This document shows, one piece after another, positions 1-9,001 of a stretch of 64,000 nt of DNA (the stretch's first letter is position 1; every line of letters starts with the position of its first letter). The stretch covers positions 6,389,001-6,453,000 of the forward strand of contig NZ_JARUBN010000001.1 in NCBI RefSeq assembly GCF_029626265.1, written 5' to 3'. The translations under genes and the position numbers were made by a program. The notes under the pieces are model-generated. The model was not told the DNA's origin, did no database searches, and was given only the letters and a program-made list of their open reading frames with translations. The DNA is from Micromonospora sp. WMMD1102. GTDB taxonomy: Bacteria; Actinomycetota; Actinomycetes; Mycobacteriales; Micromonosporaceae.

Positions 1-36
1 TCAGGCGGTGCCGGGTCAGGTCAGGTCAGGCGGTGC
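1..36. repeat. Direct repeat at the 3' end of pssA
   Basis: The 11-mer TCAGGCGGTGC occurs at 1-11 and again at 26-36, where it carries the pssA stop codon (minus strand TGA at 26-28). Between them lie extra TCAGG units. It looks like a small tandem duplication of the gene end, but the window edge hides its left limit. Confidence 0.5.
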
Positions 37-868
37 GGCGTTGGCGCCACCAGAGCAGTGGCCCGCTGACCAGGTAGCCGACCACCAGGAGCGCGAAGGT
101 GAGCCGGATGTCGACCAGGGCACCGATCACCGGAGCCAGCCACAGCCACGGCGGCAGCTTGATCAGACGGGCCAGCTTGGCGTACGGGAAGCTGGAGACC
201 ATCGCGAAGGCGAGCAGCCCCACGCCGGCCACCTGCACCTCGCCGGAGACCGGCAGCCCGATCAGCACCGCCAGGGCGAGCACCGCCGCGGCCATCGTGG
301 TCGGCACGCCGCAGAAGAACCGCCCGTCCTTGGGCGAGACGTTGAACCGGGCCAACCGGATCGCCGCGCAGGCCGCGACGAGCGCGCAGGCCACCGCAGC
401 GGCGGCGGTGGAGACCGAGCCCACCAGGGAGGCGTAGACCACCACGGGGGCGGCCAGGCCGAACGAGCACATGTCGGCCAGCGAGTCCATCTGGGCACCG
501 AACGGGCTGGCCACGCCCATCCTGCGGGCCAGCGCACCGTCGAGGCCGTCGAACGCCACGCAGGCGATCAGGCAGTACGCCGCGACGCGCACGTCGCCCT
601 GCATCGCCTGGAAGATGGCGAGCAGTCCGAGGGTCAGGCTGGCCACGGTGCAGGCGTTGACCACGGCGAACTTGACCCGGCGGGCCATGGTCCGCTCGCC
701 GGGCAGCAGCGGGATCGCCATCGGCGGGTTGGCGGCGTCGACCGGGTCGGTCGGGCCGACGGCCGGACTCACCGGTACGACCGCCTCGATCTCGGCGGCG
801 GTCAGCCGGTCGACGCCGTACGGGTCGAGCCGAGCGCGGTCCGCGGGGTAGCGGCGGTCTGGCAACAC
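26..868 (-). CDS. pssA: CDP-diacylglycerol-serine O-phosphatidyltransferase
   Basis: Predicted membrane enzyme that joins CDP-diacylglycerol and serine to form phosphatidylserine, the precursor of phosphatidylethanolamine. The CDP-alcohol phosphotransferase signature is complete: DGLDGALAR, then a glycine eight or so residues later and DSLAD, giving the D..DG..AR...G...D...D pattern. Several hydrophobic helices follow. The open frame extends to a GTG at 1036, but the extra N-terminus is arginine-rich and looks non-coding; I place the start at the GTG at 868 (sequence begins VLPDRRYPAD). An ATG at 688 is a shorter option. The usual partner psd is not seen upstream, where the next gene is a Nudix protein. 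Function is secure, start is not. Confidence 0.85.
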   Translation of the reverse strand: MLPDRRYPADRARLDPYGVDRLTAAEIEAVVPVSPAVGPTDPVDAANPPMAIPLLPGERTMARRVKFAVVNACTVASLTLGLLAIFQAMQGDVRVAAYCLIACVAFDGLDGALARRMGVASPFGAQMDSLADMCSFGLAAPVVVYASLVGSVSTAAAAVACALVAACAAIRLARFNVSPKDGRFFCGVPTTMAAAVLALAVLIGLPVSGEVQVAGVGLLAFAMVSSFPYAKLARLIKLPPWLWLAPVIGALVDIRLTFALLVVGYLVSGPLLWWRQRRTA

Positions 869-1343
869 GAGGGCACTGGAGCCGGCGTCGTCAAGGTGGT
901 GATCCCGGCGTCCCACCCGGACCAGCAACACCTGCCGGGCGAACGCGCCGCTGCGACGCAGCTGCCCCGCCCAGCGGCGCCCTGCCGGGCGCGGGCTGTC
1001 CGACGTACGACGCCGACGCCATGGGGCTCTCGGCACGTTTCCTCCATCACCGGGTCAACTTGTCCGCCACCGTGGCGGCACCCCCCTAGCGCCATCGGGC
1101 ACCCGGGACTCCTTGGCCGGCAACCCGATTGCGGCCTACACCATCGCACAGACGGCAGGGGTTGGCGATAGCCGTCCGAGGGGTATTCCTCCCAAACCCA
1201 CCCGCGGCACTCAGACCTCCCCATCCGGGACGCTATCCCGGGCTGGCACACTGTTCGGCGCTGCTGCCAACTCTAGCCGAACCAGTCACCACCATCGTTC
1301 CGGGAGAGATTCCCGCATCCCGCGCCGACGCCGACCGGAGCGC
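869..1343. other. Intergenic region between pssA and Nudix gene
   Basis: About 475 bases with no convincing gene if pssA starts at 868. It contains a small hairpin (1225-1241) and, on the minus strand around 1275, a TAGAGT hexamer that could serve as a -10 box for pssA. Nothing else is clear. Confidence 0.4.
1225..1241 (-). terminator. Possible terminator of the double-Nudix gene
   Basis: CCGGGA / TCCCGG arms with a five-base loop lie about 100 bases past the stop of the Nudix gene at 1344. The stem is short and no T-run follows, so this is a weak call. Confidence 0.25.
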
Positions 1344-2321
1344 TCAGAGCAGCGACAGCGCGGCGTCCACCACCTCGGTACGCGGCAGCTGCGCCACGTC
1401 GGCCGGGGAGAACCAGCCGGCGGTGTCGGTCGACCCACCTGTGGCCTCGACCACCCTCGCCTCGGTGGGCGCGTCGACCTCGACCCGGTAGATCGCCCGC
1501 ACCCCGTGCCAGTCCAGCGGCCGGCCCTCCGGACCGAACTCGCGGGTGTTGTGCCGGTGCGACAGGTGCAGCAGACCGGTCACCCGGCCGAGCTGCCCGG
1601 TCTCCTCGACCAGTTCCCGGAGCAGCGCGCTGACCGGCTGCTCGCCGTGGTCGGTGCCGCCGCCGGGCAGGTGCCACCGGCCGGCACCGGGAAACCCGGT
1701 CGCGATCCGGGTCAGCAGGATCCGCCCGGCGGGATCGGTGGCCAGCCCGTACGCCGCGAACCGCTGGTACCGGTCGACCGGTCCGACCCGCACGACCCCC
1801 TCCGGCACGGCCCCGTCCCGCTTCCCCGCCGAGGAACCGGCGTCCCGAAATGCCGGAGAACCGGCGTCCTGAGGTGTCGGGAGGGTGCTCTCCGGCAGCG
1901 GGTCCGCCGGGCGGCCGAGCAGCTCGGCGGTGAACGGCATCAGGACCAGTCCGGCGAGTTCCTCGGGGGCGAGCCAGGCCACCCGGTCGGTGCCGCCGTG
2001 CGGCTCGGCCCGGAGCGTCCCGCCGGTCGGCTCGACGTCGTAGACGACCCGGTCGGTGTGCTCGGCCACCGGCCCACCGTCCGCGCTGAGCCGGATCACG
2101 TCGGCGAGTACCGCGCGCAGCCCGGTCACCGCGACGGCCAGCCCGGTCTCCTCGGCGAACTCGCGGTGCACCGCCACCCTCGGGTGCTCCCCGTGTGCGA
2201 CGTCTCCGCCCGGGAGCTGCCAGACGCCGGGAAATGGTCCGGCCGCGGACCCCCGGACGAGCAGCACCCGCTCACCGTCCCGACAGAGCCCGTACGCCCC
2301 GATCCGCCGTCGCCGTCGCAC
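1344..2321 (-). CDS. Tandem-domain Nudix hydrolase (paralogue 1)
   Basis: A 325-residue protein with two Nudix domains, roughly residues 5-130 and 165-310. Nudix enzymes hydrolyse nucleoside diphosphates linked to another group, using Mg2+ held by the box GX5EX7REUXEEXG. Both boxes look intact: GGDVAHGE...REFAEETG in the first and GGGTDHGE...RELVEETG in the second. The GTG start is preceded by a purine-rich GGGGAAGGGGG stretch. The next gene upstream on the same strand (2443-3414) has the same two-domain plan and is clearly a paralogue, so a gene duplication followed an older domain duplication. The substrate cannot be told from sequence. Confidence 0.82.
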   Translation of the reverse strand: MRRRRRIGAYGLCRDGERVLLVRGSAAGPFPGVWQLPGGDVAHGEHPRVAVHREFAEETGLAVAVTGLRAVLADVIRLSADGGPVAEHTDRVVYDVEPTGGTLRAEPHGGTDRVAWLAPEELAGLVLMPFTAELLGRPADPLPESTLPTPQDAGSPAFRDAGSSAGKRDGAVPEGVVRVGPVDRYQRFAAYGLATDPAGRILLTRIATGFPGAGRWHLPGGGTDHGEQPVSALLRELVEETGQLGRVTGLLHLSHRHNTREFGPEGRPLDWHGVRAIYRVEVDAPTEARVVEATGGSTDTAGWFSPADVAQLPRTEVVDAALSLL

Positions 2322-2442
2322 CGCCGCCCCCTTCCCCGCGCCGCACCGATCATGCCGGCCCGCCCGGCACCCGACACATCCAGGGTGGAACCGGAAGACA
2401 GGCCGGCGTTCCCCACGACAGGGCGGCGCTCGCGGGCGGCGA

Positions 2443-3414
2443 TCAGCCCAGCCGGGCCGCCTGGACCGCCTCGGCGGTCACCTCGGTCAGCCGGTCGACC
2501 GGCAGCGCCTCCAACTCCTCCCGGCCGAACCAGCGCGCCTCGGAGGTGGAGCCGCCGACGTCACCGACCGTCGGCGGGGCGGGCGAGTCGACCATCACCC
2601 GGTAGAAGGCGCGCACGCCGTGCCAGTCGATCGGATAGCCCTCCGGGCCGAGCGAGGCGGCGTCCCGGTGGCTCGCCACCCCGATCAACTCGATCAGCCG
2701 GCCGCGCTGCCCGGTCTCCTCGACGAGTTCCCGGATCAGTGCCGCGCCCGGCTGCTCGCCGTAGTCGGTGCCGCCACCGGGCAGGTGCCAGCAGCCCGCT
2801 CCCGGGTAGCCGTCGGCGACCCGGGTCAGCAGCACCCGGCCGTCCGGGTCGGTGGCGACCGCGTACGCCGCGAACCGCTGCGCCCGGTGCAACCCGTCCG
2901 GCCCTGGTACGGCGTGGAAGGAGGGGAAGTCGGGCGCCTCCTCCGGACAGAGGTCGATCGGCCCGCTGGGCAGTCCCAGAGCGCGTGCGGTGAACGGCCG
3001 CAGCAGCACTTTCTCCGCCTCCGCCAGGGTGTGCCAGCGGGCCAGGTCGGTCGGCTGGCCCACCCGGTCGCAGAGCGTGCCGCCACGCACGGAGACCTGG
3101 TAGAGCAGGCGGTCGGTGTGGATCGTGACGCCACGGTGCGGCAGCGATCTCATGTCGGCGAGCACGTCGTGCAGGCCGACGACGGAGACGGAGAGTCCGG
3201 TCTCGGCGGCGGTCTCGCGGACCACCGTGTGGTTGGGGTCCTCGCCGTGGTCGACGGCGCCGCCGGGCAGCGACCAGACGCCGGGCGTTCCGGACTTCGA
3301 GGAGGCCCGGACCAGGAGCACCCGATCAGTTGGATCGGTGCAGATCGCGTAAGCGGCGATCTTGCGGATCGGTTCCAGCGCGGGGGTCACAGGACCAAAT
3401 TCTCCCTCGATCAT
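2443..3414 (-). CDS. Tandem-domain Nudix hydrolase (paralogue 2)
   Basis: A 323-residue double-Nudix protein, paralogous to the gene at 1344-2321 along its whole length. The second domain has a canonical box (GGGTDYGE...RELVEETG). The first reads GGAVDHGE...RETAAETG: the first glutamate of the catalytic EE pair is alanine, so this domain may have weak or altered activity and could serve binding instead. The ATG at 3414 gives the longest form; a GTG at 3390 has a better ribosome-binding site (AGGGAGAA nine bases before it) and may be the true start. A divergent PspC gene lies upstream. Confidence 0.8.
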   Translation of the reverse strand: MIEGEFGPVTPALEPIRKIAAYAICTDPTDRVLLVRASSKSGTPGVWSLPGGAVDHGEDPNHTVVRETAAETGLSVSVVGLHDVLADMRSLPHRGVTIHTDRLLYQVSVRGGTLCDRVGQPTDLARWHTLAEAEKVLLRPFTARALGLPSGPIDLCPEEAPDFPSFHAVPGPDGLHRAQRFAAYAVATDPDGRVLLTRVADGYPGAGCWHLPGGGTDYGEQPGAALIRELVEETGQRGRLIELIGVASHRDAASLGPEGYPIDWHGVRAFYRVMVDSPAPPTVGDVGGSTSEARWFGREELEALPVDRLTEVTAEAVQAARLG

Positions 3415-3557
3415 CCGACCCGACCATGAAAAGAGTCGGATTCCTGACAGTCCGCCCTGTCCGTGATCCGGTGGTGGAGCACCGTCAGGGGAGGGTCAGG
3501 GTCGCTATCCGGGCGGTCACCGAGGACGGTACGGCTCTCGGGGCGGACCGTGGAGAC

Positions 3558-3992
3558 ATGACGCAGATACCGCTCAGCCAGCCCCCGTACAAGCAGCTCC
3601 GCCGCCCGACCACGGACCGGATGATCGCCGGTGTGGCCAGCGGGCTCGGCCGCTACTTCAACGTCGACCCGACCCTGGTCCGGGTGGTGTTCGCCGCGAT
3701 CGCGGTCTTCACCGGCGGGCTCGGCCTGCTGGCGTACCCGGTGCTCTGGTTCCTGATGCCGGAGGAGCCGGCCGACGCGCCCGCCTGGCCGCACCCACCG
3801 GGCACCGGCCCGGTCTGGCCGCCGACCTGGGCCACCCGCTCGCCCGGCACCCCTGCCCCGCCACCGCCCGGCACCCCTGCCCCGCCACCGCCCGGCGCAC
3901 CCGCTGGGACGACGGGTACCTCACAGCCGCGCGGGGACGGGCCGGCGGAGGTGCTGGAGAACCCGCCGACGGAGCCGCGCTACCCGGCGTGA
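3558..3992 (+). CDS. PspC domain membrane protein
   Basis: A 144-residue protein. The PspC domain occupies about residues 10-70: RPTTDRMIAGVASGLGRYF followed by DPTLVRVVFAA and a long hydrophobic segment ending WFLMPEEP. PspC proteins sit in the inner membrane; in some bacteria they sense envelope stress, and in actinobacteria the role is mostly undefined. The C-terminal half is proline-rich and disordered and contains a perfect 24-bp tandem duplication (3843-3890) encoding PGTPAPPP twice. The ATG at 3558 fits the domain boundary; the open frame runs further upstream but without family support. It converges on guaA. Confidence 0.8.
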   Translation: MTQIPLSQPPYKQLRRPTTDRMIAGVASGLGRYFNVDPTLVRVVFAAIAVFTGGLGLLAYPVLWFLMPEEPADAPAWPHPPGTGPVWPPTWATRSPGTPAPPPPGTPAPPPPGAPAGTTGTSQPRGDGPAEVLENPPTEPRYPA

Positions 3993-4005
3993 ACCGGGCC
4001 CACGG

Positions 4006-5568
4006 TCACTCCCACTCGATGGTGCCCGGTGGCTTGCTCGTCACGTCGAGCACCACCCGGTTGACCTCGGCAACCTCGTTGGTGATCCGGGTGGAGATCC
4101 GGGCGATCACGTCGTACGGCAGCCTGGACCAGTCCGCCGTCATGGCGTCGGAACTCGACACCGGCCGGAGTACCACCGGATGTCCGTAACTGCGTCCGTC
4201 ACCCTGCACCCCGACACTGCGTACGTCGGCGAGCAGCACCACCGGGAACTGCCAGACGTCCCTGTCGAGGCCGGCGGCGGTGAGTTCCTCCCGGGCGATC
4301 AGGTCGGCCTCCCGGAGCAGGTCTAGCCGCTGCCGGTCCACCGCCCCGATGATCCGGATCGCCAGCCCGGGGCCGGGGAACGGGTGCCGCCAGACCATCG
4401 CCTCGGGCAGGCCGAGCGCCAGACCCAGCTGGCGTACCTCGTCCTTGAAGAGCGTGCGCAGCGGCTCGACCAGCGCGAACTTCAGGTCCTCCGGCAGGCC
4501 GCCGACGTTGTGGTGTGACTTGATGTTGGCGGTGCCGCTGCCGCCGCCGGACTCCACCACGTCGGGGTAGAGGGTCCCCTGCACCAGGAACTCCACGTCA
4601 CCGCTCGCGGCGACCTCCCGGGCCGCCGCCTCGAAGACCCGGATGAACTCCCGACCGATGATCTTGCGCTTCTGCTCCGGGTCGGTCACCCCGGCCAGCG
4701 CGTCGAGAAACCGGTCGGCCGCGTCGACCACCTTGAGCTTGATCCCGGTGGCCGCGACGTAGTCGGACTCCACCTGCTCGGCCTCGCCGGCCCGGAGCAG
4801 GCCATGGTCGACGAAGACGCAGGTGAGCTGGTCGCCGACGGCCTGGTGCACGAGCGCGGCGGCGACCGCCGAGTCGACGCCGCCGGAGAGCCCGCAGATG
4901 ACCTCCTTGTCGCCGACCCGGGCGCGGATCTCGGCGATCTGGTCGGAGATGATGTTCTCCGGCGTCCAGGTCGGCTCGATCCCGGCCACGTCGTAGAGGA
5001 AGCACTCCAGCATCCGCTGGCCGTGCTCGGTGTGCCCCACCTCCGGGTGGAACTGGGTGCCGACCCGCCGTCCGGCGAGATCCTCGAACGCCGCCACCGG
5101 AGCACCGGGCGACTCGGCGGTCACGGTGAACCCGTCCGGCGCCTCCGTCACACAGTCACCGTGGCTCATCCAGACCGACATCTCGGCCGGCAGGTCGCGG
5201 AGCAGGGCGGTCGCGGCGGTCGCGTCGGGCCTGGCCCGCAGCACGGTGCCGCCGTACTCCCGGCCGCCGGTGTGCGCCACCGTGCCGCCGAGGGCCCGGG
5301 CCATCGCCTGGAAGCCGTAGCAGATGCCGAAGACCGGCACGCCGCTGTCGAAGAGCTTGCCGTCGACCTGCGGGGCACCCGGCGCGTAGACGCTGGCCGG
5401 GCCGCCGGAGAGGATGATCGCGGCCGGATCCCTGGCCAGCATCTCGGCCACCGGCATCGAGTGCGGGACGATCTCCGAGTAGACCCGGGCCTCGCGGACC
5501 CGGCGGGCGATGAGCTGGGCGTACTGGGCTCCGAAGTCCACCACCAGGACCGGGCGCGGCGTGTTCAT
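4006..5568 (-). CDS. guaA: GMP synthase (glutamine-hydrolysing)
   Basis: Converts XMP to GMP with ATP and ammonia drawn from glutamine; last step of GMP synthesis in the cytosol. The N-terminal class I amidotransferase domain shows FGICYGFQ (nucleophile Cys) and FHPEVGH; the ATP pyrophosphatase domain carries the P-loop [14 protein letters not shown] near residue 235; the C-terminal dimerisation domain ends KPPGTIEWE as in other GuaA proteins. I start at the ATG at 5568 ([16 protein letters not shown]), giving 520 residues, the family length; the open frame upstream is spurious. It lies near guaB2 and guaB3 with only a ChoD-like gene and an accessory pair between, as in mycobacteria. Confidence 0.97.
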   Translation of the reverse strand: MNTPRPVLVVDFGAQYAQLIARRVREARVYSEIVPHSMPVAEMLARDPAAIILSGGPASVYAPGAPQVDGKLFDSGVPVFGICYGFQAMARALGGTVAHTGGREYGGTVLRARPDATAATALLRDLPAEMSVWMSHGDCVTEAPDGFTVTAESPGAPVAAFEDLAGRRVGTQFHPEVGHTEHGQRMLECFLYDVAGIEPTWTPENIISDQIAEIRARVGDKEVICGLSGGVDSAVAAALVHQAVGDQLTCVFVDHGLLRAGEAEQVESDYVAATGIKLKVVDAADRFLDALAGVTDPEQKRKIIGREFIRVFEAAAREVAASGDVEFLVQGTLYPDVVESGGGSGTANIKSHHNVGGLPEDLKFALVEPLRTLFKDEVRQLGLALGLPEAMVWRHPFPGPGLAIRIIGAVDRQRLDLLREADLIAREELTAAGLDRDVWQFPVVLLADVRSVGVQGDGRSYGHPVVLRPVSSSDAMTADWSRLPYDVIARISTRITNEVAEVNRVVLDVTSKPPGTIEWE

Positions 5569-5642
5569 GTGTACGAAGCCTACCCAGCCCCGACCGATAG
5601 CCAGAACCCGCCGCCACCGCACCACGCCCCGCCGGGGATGAG

Positions 5643-5700
5643 GTGTAAGGAGGGGGCCCTTCATATACAAAAAACGATAAGCGGGGGCCCTTCCTTACAC
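5643..5700 (-). repeat. 58-bp inverted repeat element, copy 1 (probable terminator)
   Basis: Arms of 20 nt (5643-5662 and 5681-5700) around an 18-nt loop. The right arm matches the other two copies (14963-15020 and 54331-54388); the left arm has diverged at a few positions. Read on the minus strand the loop begins TTATCGTTTT, like the other copies. The TAA stop of the flavoenzyme gene (5695-5697) lies inside the right arm, so the element probably ends that transcript before guaA. Confidence 0.8.
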
Positions 5701-7482
5701 CCAGCGCAGCGCGCCTGGAGCGTCTGCCGGCACCGCCGGGCAGCGCGGCGGTGCCGGTGGAATCCGGGCGTACGGCGCGCCGAGTGGCGGTCGGGGATCC
5801 GGGTCACCCCGGTTCGGCCAGTACGAGATGGCACGTTCCGCCTGGGCCGCGATGGTCAGCGACGGGTTCACCCCCAGGTTGGCCGAGACCGCCGCCCCGT
5901 CCACCACGTGCAGCCCCGGGTGCCCGAAGACCCGGTGGTACGGGTCGACCACCCCGTCGGCGGCGCTGGCCCCGATCACCGCACCGCCGAGCAGGTGTGC
6001 GGTGACCGGCATGTCGAACGGCTCGGTCACCGACCCGCCGGGGATCCCGCCGAGCTGCTCGGCGAGCAGCCGGACCGCCCGGTTGCCGACCGGGATCCAG
6101 GTGGGGTTGGCGGCGCCGTGCCCGGCGGTGCTGACCAGCCGGCTCCGACCCAGCCGCCCGCGCCGGTGCCGCACCGTGAGGGAGTTGTCCAGCGACTGCA
6201 TGACGAGCGCGATCACGGTACGCCGGGACCAGTCCCGGACCGAGAGCAGTTGCAGGTAGGTCAGCGGTCGCCGGGCCAGCGTGCCGAGCCAGCGCCGGAC
6301 CCGGTGCGGACCGCCGTCGACCAGGGCGGACTGGAGCAGCCCCATCGCGTTGGCGCCCCGGCCGTAGCGCACCGGCTCGACGTGGGTGGCCGGGTCGGGG
6401 TGGAAGGAGCTGGTGATCGCCACCCCTTCGGTGAAGTCGACGCCGGCCCGGTCGGCGCTGCGCAGCGGCACGGTGGCGCCGAGGATCGCCTCCGAGTTGG
6501 TCCGGGTCAGGGTGCCGAGCCGGGGCGACAGGTGCGGCAGCGCCCCGTCGGCGCGCATCCGGTGCAGCAGCCGCTGGGTCTGCAACGCGCCGGCCGCGAG
6601 GACCACCTGACCGGCCCGGATGCGGCGGCGGTGCCGGACCGGCCAGGCTCCGGTGCGTACCGTCTCGATCTCGTAACCGGTGCCCGACGGCGCTGGCCGG
6701 ACCGCGGTCACCGTGGTCAGCGGCCGGACCTCGGCGCCGAGCCGCTCGGCCAGCCAGAGGTAGTTCTTGACCAGGCTGTTCTTGGCGCCGTGCCGGCAAC
6801 CGGTCATGCAGGCGCCGCAGTGCAGGCAGCCGGTGCGTTCCGGCCCCGCCCCGCCGAAGTAGGGGTCGGGGACCCGCTGTCCCGGCCGGCCGAGATAGAC
6901 GCCGACCGGGGTGGCCCGGAAGGTGTGCCCGACCCCCATCCGGTCGGCCACCGCCCGCATCGCCCGGTCCGCGCCGGTCTCCCGCGGGTACGTCGTGACG
7001 CCGAGCATCCGTTTCGCCTGGTCGTAGTGGGGGGCGAGTTCAGCCCGCCAGTCGGTTATCCCCTTCCACTGTGGATCGTCGTAGAACGCGGGCGGCGGCT
7101 CGTAGAGGGTGTTGGCATAGACGAGCGAGCCGCCGCCGACACCCGCACCGGAGAGGACCAGCACCTTCGCCGGGGCCGCGCCGCCGCCCTGTCGCCTGGC
7201 GGCTCGGCGGCCGGCGGAGCGGAGCAGGGTGATCCGCTGGATGCCGTAGCAGCCCAGGGCGGGCGCCCAGAGGAAGCGGCGGATCCGCCAGGAGGTCTCC
7301 GGCAACTCGTGGTCGGCGAACCGCCGCCCGGCCTCCAGGACGGCGACCGAGTAGCCCTTCTCGGCCAGCCGCAGCGCCGCCACACTGCCGCCGAAGCCGG
7401 AACCGACCACGACGACGTCGAAGTCGACATCGGCGGCGGGGGTGGGGGTGGGGGTGGGCGGTCGTGCCATGTCGGCCATCAT
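5695..7482 (-). CDS. GMC-family FAD oxidoreductase, cholesterol-oxidase-like (ChoD-like)
   Basis: About 595 residues. An N-terminal Rossmann motif binds FAD (VVVGSGFGGSVAALRLAEKG). A cysteine-rich stretch CLHCGACMTGC lies near residue 230, and the C-terminus has the GMC-type segment HVVDGAAVSANLGVNPSLT. The arrangement, including its place between guaB3 and guaA, matches mycobacterial ChoD, whose true substrate is disputed; the name cholesterol oxidase should not be taken literally. ATGs at 7482, 7479 and 7470 are all possible starts; none has a good ribosome-binding site, and the N-terminus includes a PTPTPTP stretch. The stop codon sits in a hairpin element. Confidence 0.85.
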   Translation of the reverse strand: MMADMARPPTPTPTPAADVDFDVVVVGSGFGGSVAALRLAEKGYSVAVLEAGRRFADHELPETSWRIRRFLWAPALGCYGIQRITLLRSAGRRAARRQGGGAAPAKVLVLSGAGVGGGSLVYANTLYEPPPAFYDDPQWKGITDWRAELAPHYDQAKRMLGVTTYPRETGADRAMRAVADRMGVGHTFRATPVGVYLGRPGQRVPDPYFGGAGPERTGCLHCGACMTGCRHGAKNSLVKNYLWLAERLGAEVRPLTTVTAVRPAPSGTGYEIETVRTGAWPVRHRRRIRAGQVVLAAGALQTQRLLHRMRADGALPHLSPRLGTLTRTNSEAILGATVPLRSADRAGVDFTEGVAITSSFHPDPATHVEPVRYGRGANAMGLLQSALVDGGPHRVRRWLGTLARRPLTYLQLLSVRDWSRRTVIALVMQSLDNSLTVRHRRGRLGRSRLVSTAGHGAANPTWIPVGNRAVRLLAEQLGGIPGGSVTEPFDMPVTAHLLGGAVIGASAADGVVDPYHRVFGHPGLHVVDGAAVSANLGVNPSLTIAAQAERAISYWPNRGDPDPRPPLGAPYARIPPAPPRCPAVPADAPGALRWV

Positions 7483-7630
7483 TACCGACGAGTAGCTATC
7501 GCACCAGGGTGCGACTGCGCCATCATTTCCTGCTGCCGCGCTCACGGCGGTGCAACGTCGGCGGGCCGACGATGCGTCTGTTAATTACGGCCGGTCCTGG
7601 CAGACCGCACGGCCGAGGGGAAGTGGACGC

Positions 7631-8815
7631 GTGGCAGACAGCGGGGAAAAGCCCGACGGCGTACCCGGGAACGGCGGCGAGCCGGTACCCGGCGAAGGCG
7701 GCCGGCCCGGACGGCGGCGGATCGTCTGGGTCGCCGCGATCGTCGCGGTGGCGGTGCTGCTGGCCGGCACGGCGTACGCGGCCAACCGGTTCTGGGGCGG
7801 CGGCGGGGACCCACCCCCGGCGGCGGGGCCCGGCACGCCGGCACCGACCACGGCGGCACCGACGCCGACGCCGAGCCCGACCCCGGAACCCGGCGCCGAC
7901 ATCAAGGGGCCGCTCAACCTGCTGCTGGTCGGCGTCGACACCCGGATCAGCAAGCCGGGCTGGGAGCCGCACGCCGACGCGGTACTGATCCTGCACGTCA
8001 CGAAGGAACTCGACCGGGCCTACCTGTTCGCGCTCCCCCGCGACCTGGTGGCCGACATCCCGCGCTTCCCGAAGGCGAAGTTTCCCGGCGAGCGCACCAA
8101 GCTGACCCACGCGATGAGCTACGGCAGCCGGGTGCCGGGCAAGAAGAAGCAGCCGAACACCGCGCAGGGTTTCGAACTGCTCTCCGCGACCGTCAGCGCG
8201 TACACCGGGATCAAGCGGTTCGACGCGGGTGCCGTACTCACCTTCGGCGGCTTCGACAACCTGGTCGACGCACTCGGCGGGGTACGGCTCTACGTCGACC
8301 AGCGGGTCGTCTCGCAGCACCGGGAACCGGACGGTACGCACCGCGCGCTGCGCGGCGGCGGGTACGTCGGGCCGCAGATGGTCTACGAGAAGGGGCGCCG
8401 GAACTTCAACGGCTGGCAGGCGCTGGACTACGCCCGGCAGCGTTACACCAGCGGCGGGGCGTACACCCGGCAGCGGCACCAGCAGCAGCTCATCAAGGCG
8501 ATGCTGGCGAAGATCCTCAGTCAGGACCTGGCCCGGGACCCCGACCGGGTCCGCCAGGTGGTCCGCAGGCTCGGCGACGCCCTGACCTTCGTCAGCGGCG
8601 GTAGCTCGGACGTCGTCGACTTCGGGTACGCGCTCAGCCGGCTCCGCCCCGAGACGATGACCCTGGTCGCGCTCCCCGGCAGCGGGGTGGGCCGGGGCGG
8701 CTCCTACCGGGGCGAACAGCTCACCTCGGTCGGCAGGAAGTTCATCACCGAGTTGCGCGCCGGCCGAGCCGACGCCTACCTGACGGCCAACCCGAAACTC
8801 GTCGTCAAGACCTGA
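7631..8815 (+). CDS. LytR-CpsA-Psr (LCP) family protein
   Basis: A 394-residue membrane-anchored protein. LCP enzymes move undecaprenyl-linked glycopolymers (teichoic acids, arabinogalactan, capsule) onto peptidoglycan outside the membrane. A basic N-terminus precedes one transmembrane helix (about residues 35-55), then a Pro/Thr-rich linker, then the LCP domain with LLLVGVDTR, HADAVLILHV and the arginine-containing FALPRDLVADIP, a conserved pocket motif. The GTG at 7631 has a strong upstream GAGGGGAAG, so longer forms are unlikely. Divergent from the ChoD-like gene. A lone LCP gene here does not reveal which polymer it handles. Confidence 0.9.
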   Translation: MADSGEKPDGVPGNGGEPVPGEGGRPGRRRIVWVAAIVAVAVLLAGTAYAANRFWGGGGDPPPAAGPGTPAPTTAAPTPTPSPTPEPGADIKGPLNLLLVGVDTRISKPGWEPHADAVLILHVTKELDRAYLFALPRDLVADIPRFPKAKFPGERTKLTHAMSYGSRVPGKKKQPNTAQGFELLSATVSAYTGIKRFDAGAVLTFGGFDNLVDALGGVRLYVDQRVVSQHREPDGTHRALRGGGYVGPQMVYEKGRRNFNGWQALDYARQRYTSGGAYTRQRHQQQLIKAMLAKILSQDLARDPDRVRQVVRRLGDALTFVSGGSSDVVDFGYALSRLRPETMTLVALPGSGVGRGGSYRGEQLTSVGRKFITELRAGRADAYLTANPKLVVKT

Positions 8816-8823
8816 CCACCCGT

Positions 8824-8839
8824 ACGGAGGGCACTCCGT
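8824..8839 (+). terminator. Weak terminator hairpin after the LCP gene
   Basis: ACGGAG / CTCCGT arms with a GGCA loop nine bases after the stop. Only six base pairs and no T-run, so the call is tentative. Confidence 0.3.
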
Positions 8840-9001
8840 GCGACGGTTTCCGGTGGTCTTCTGTGGCGGGTACGGATAACGCTTCGCGGGCACTTCGGTG
8901 GTCTCGTCGTCGTCTTGACCGTCCCTGGGTCGAGCAATAGCCTGCACTCGATGATCTCCGGGGCATCCGGCCTCGGGTCGTCGACGACGGGGAGGAACAG
9001 C

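Noticed and set aside
4804..7584. Very long open frame of 926 codons on the plus strand
   Set aside because: It lies antisense to guaA and the ChoD-like gene, shows no family features, and is rich in Arg/Gly/His/Asp/Val as expected from the mirror frame of GC-rich genes.
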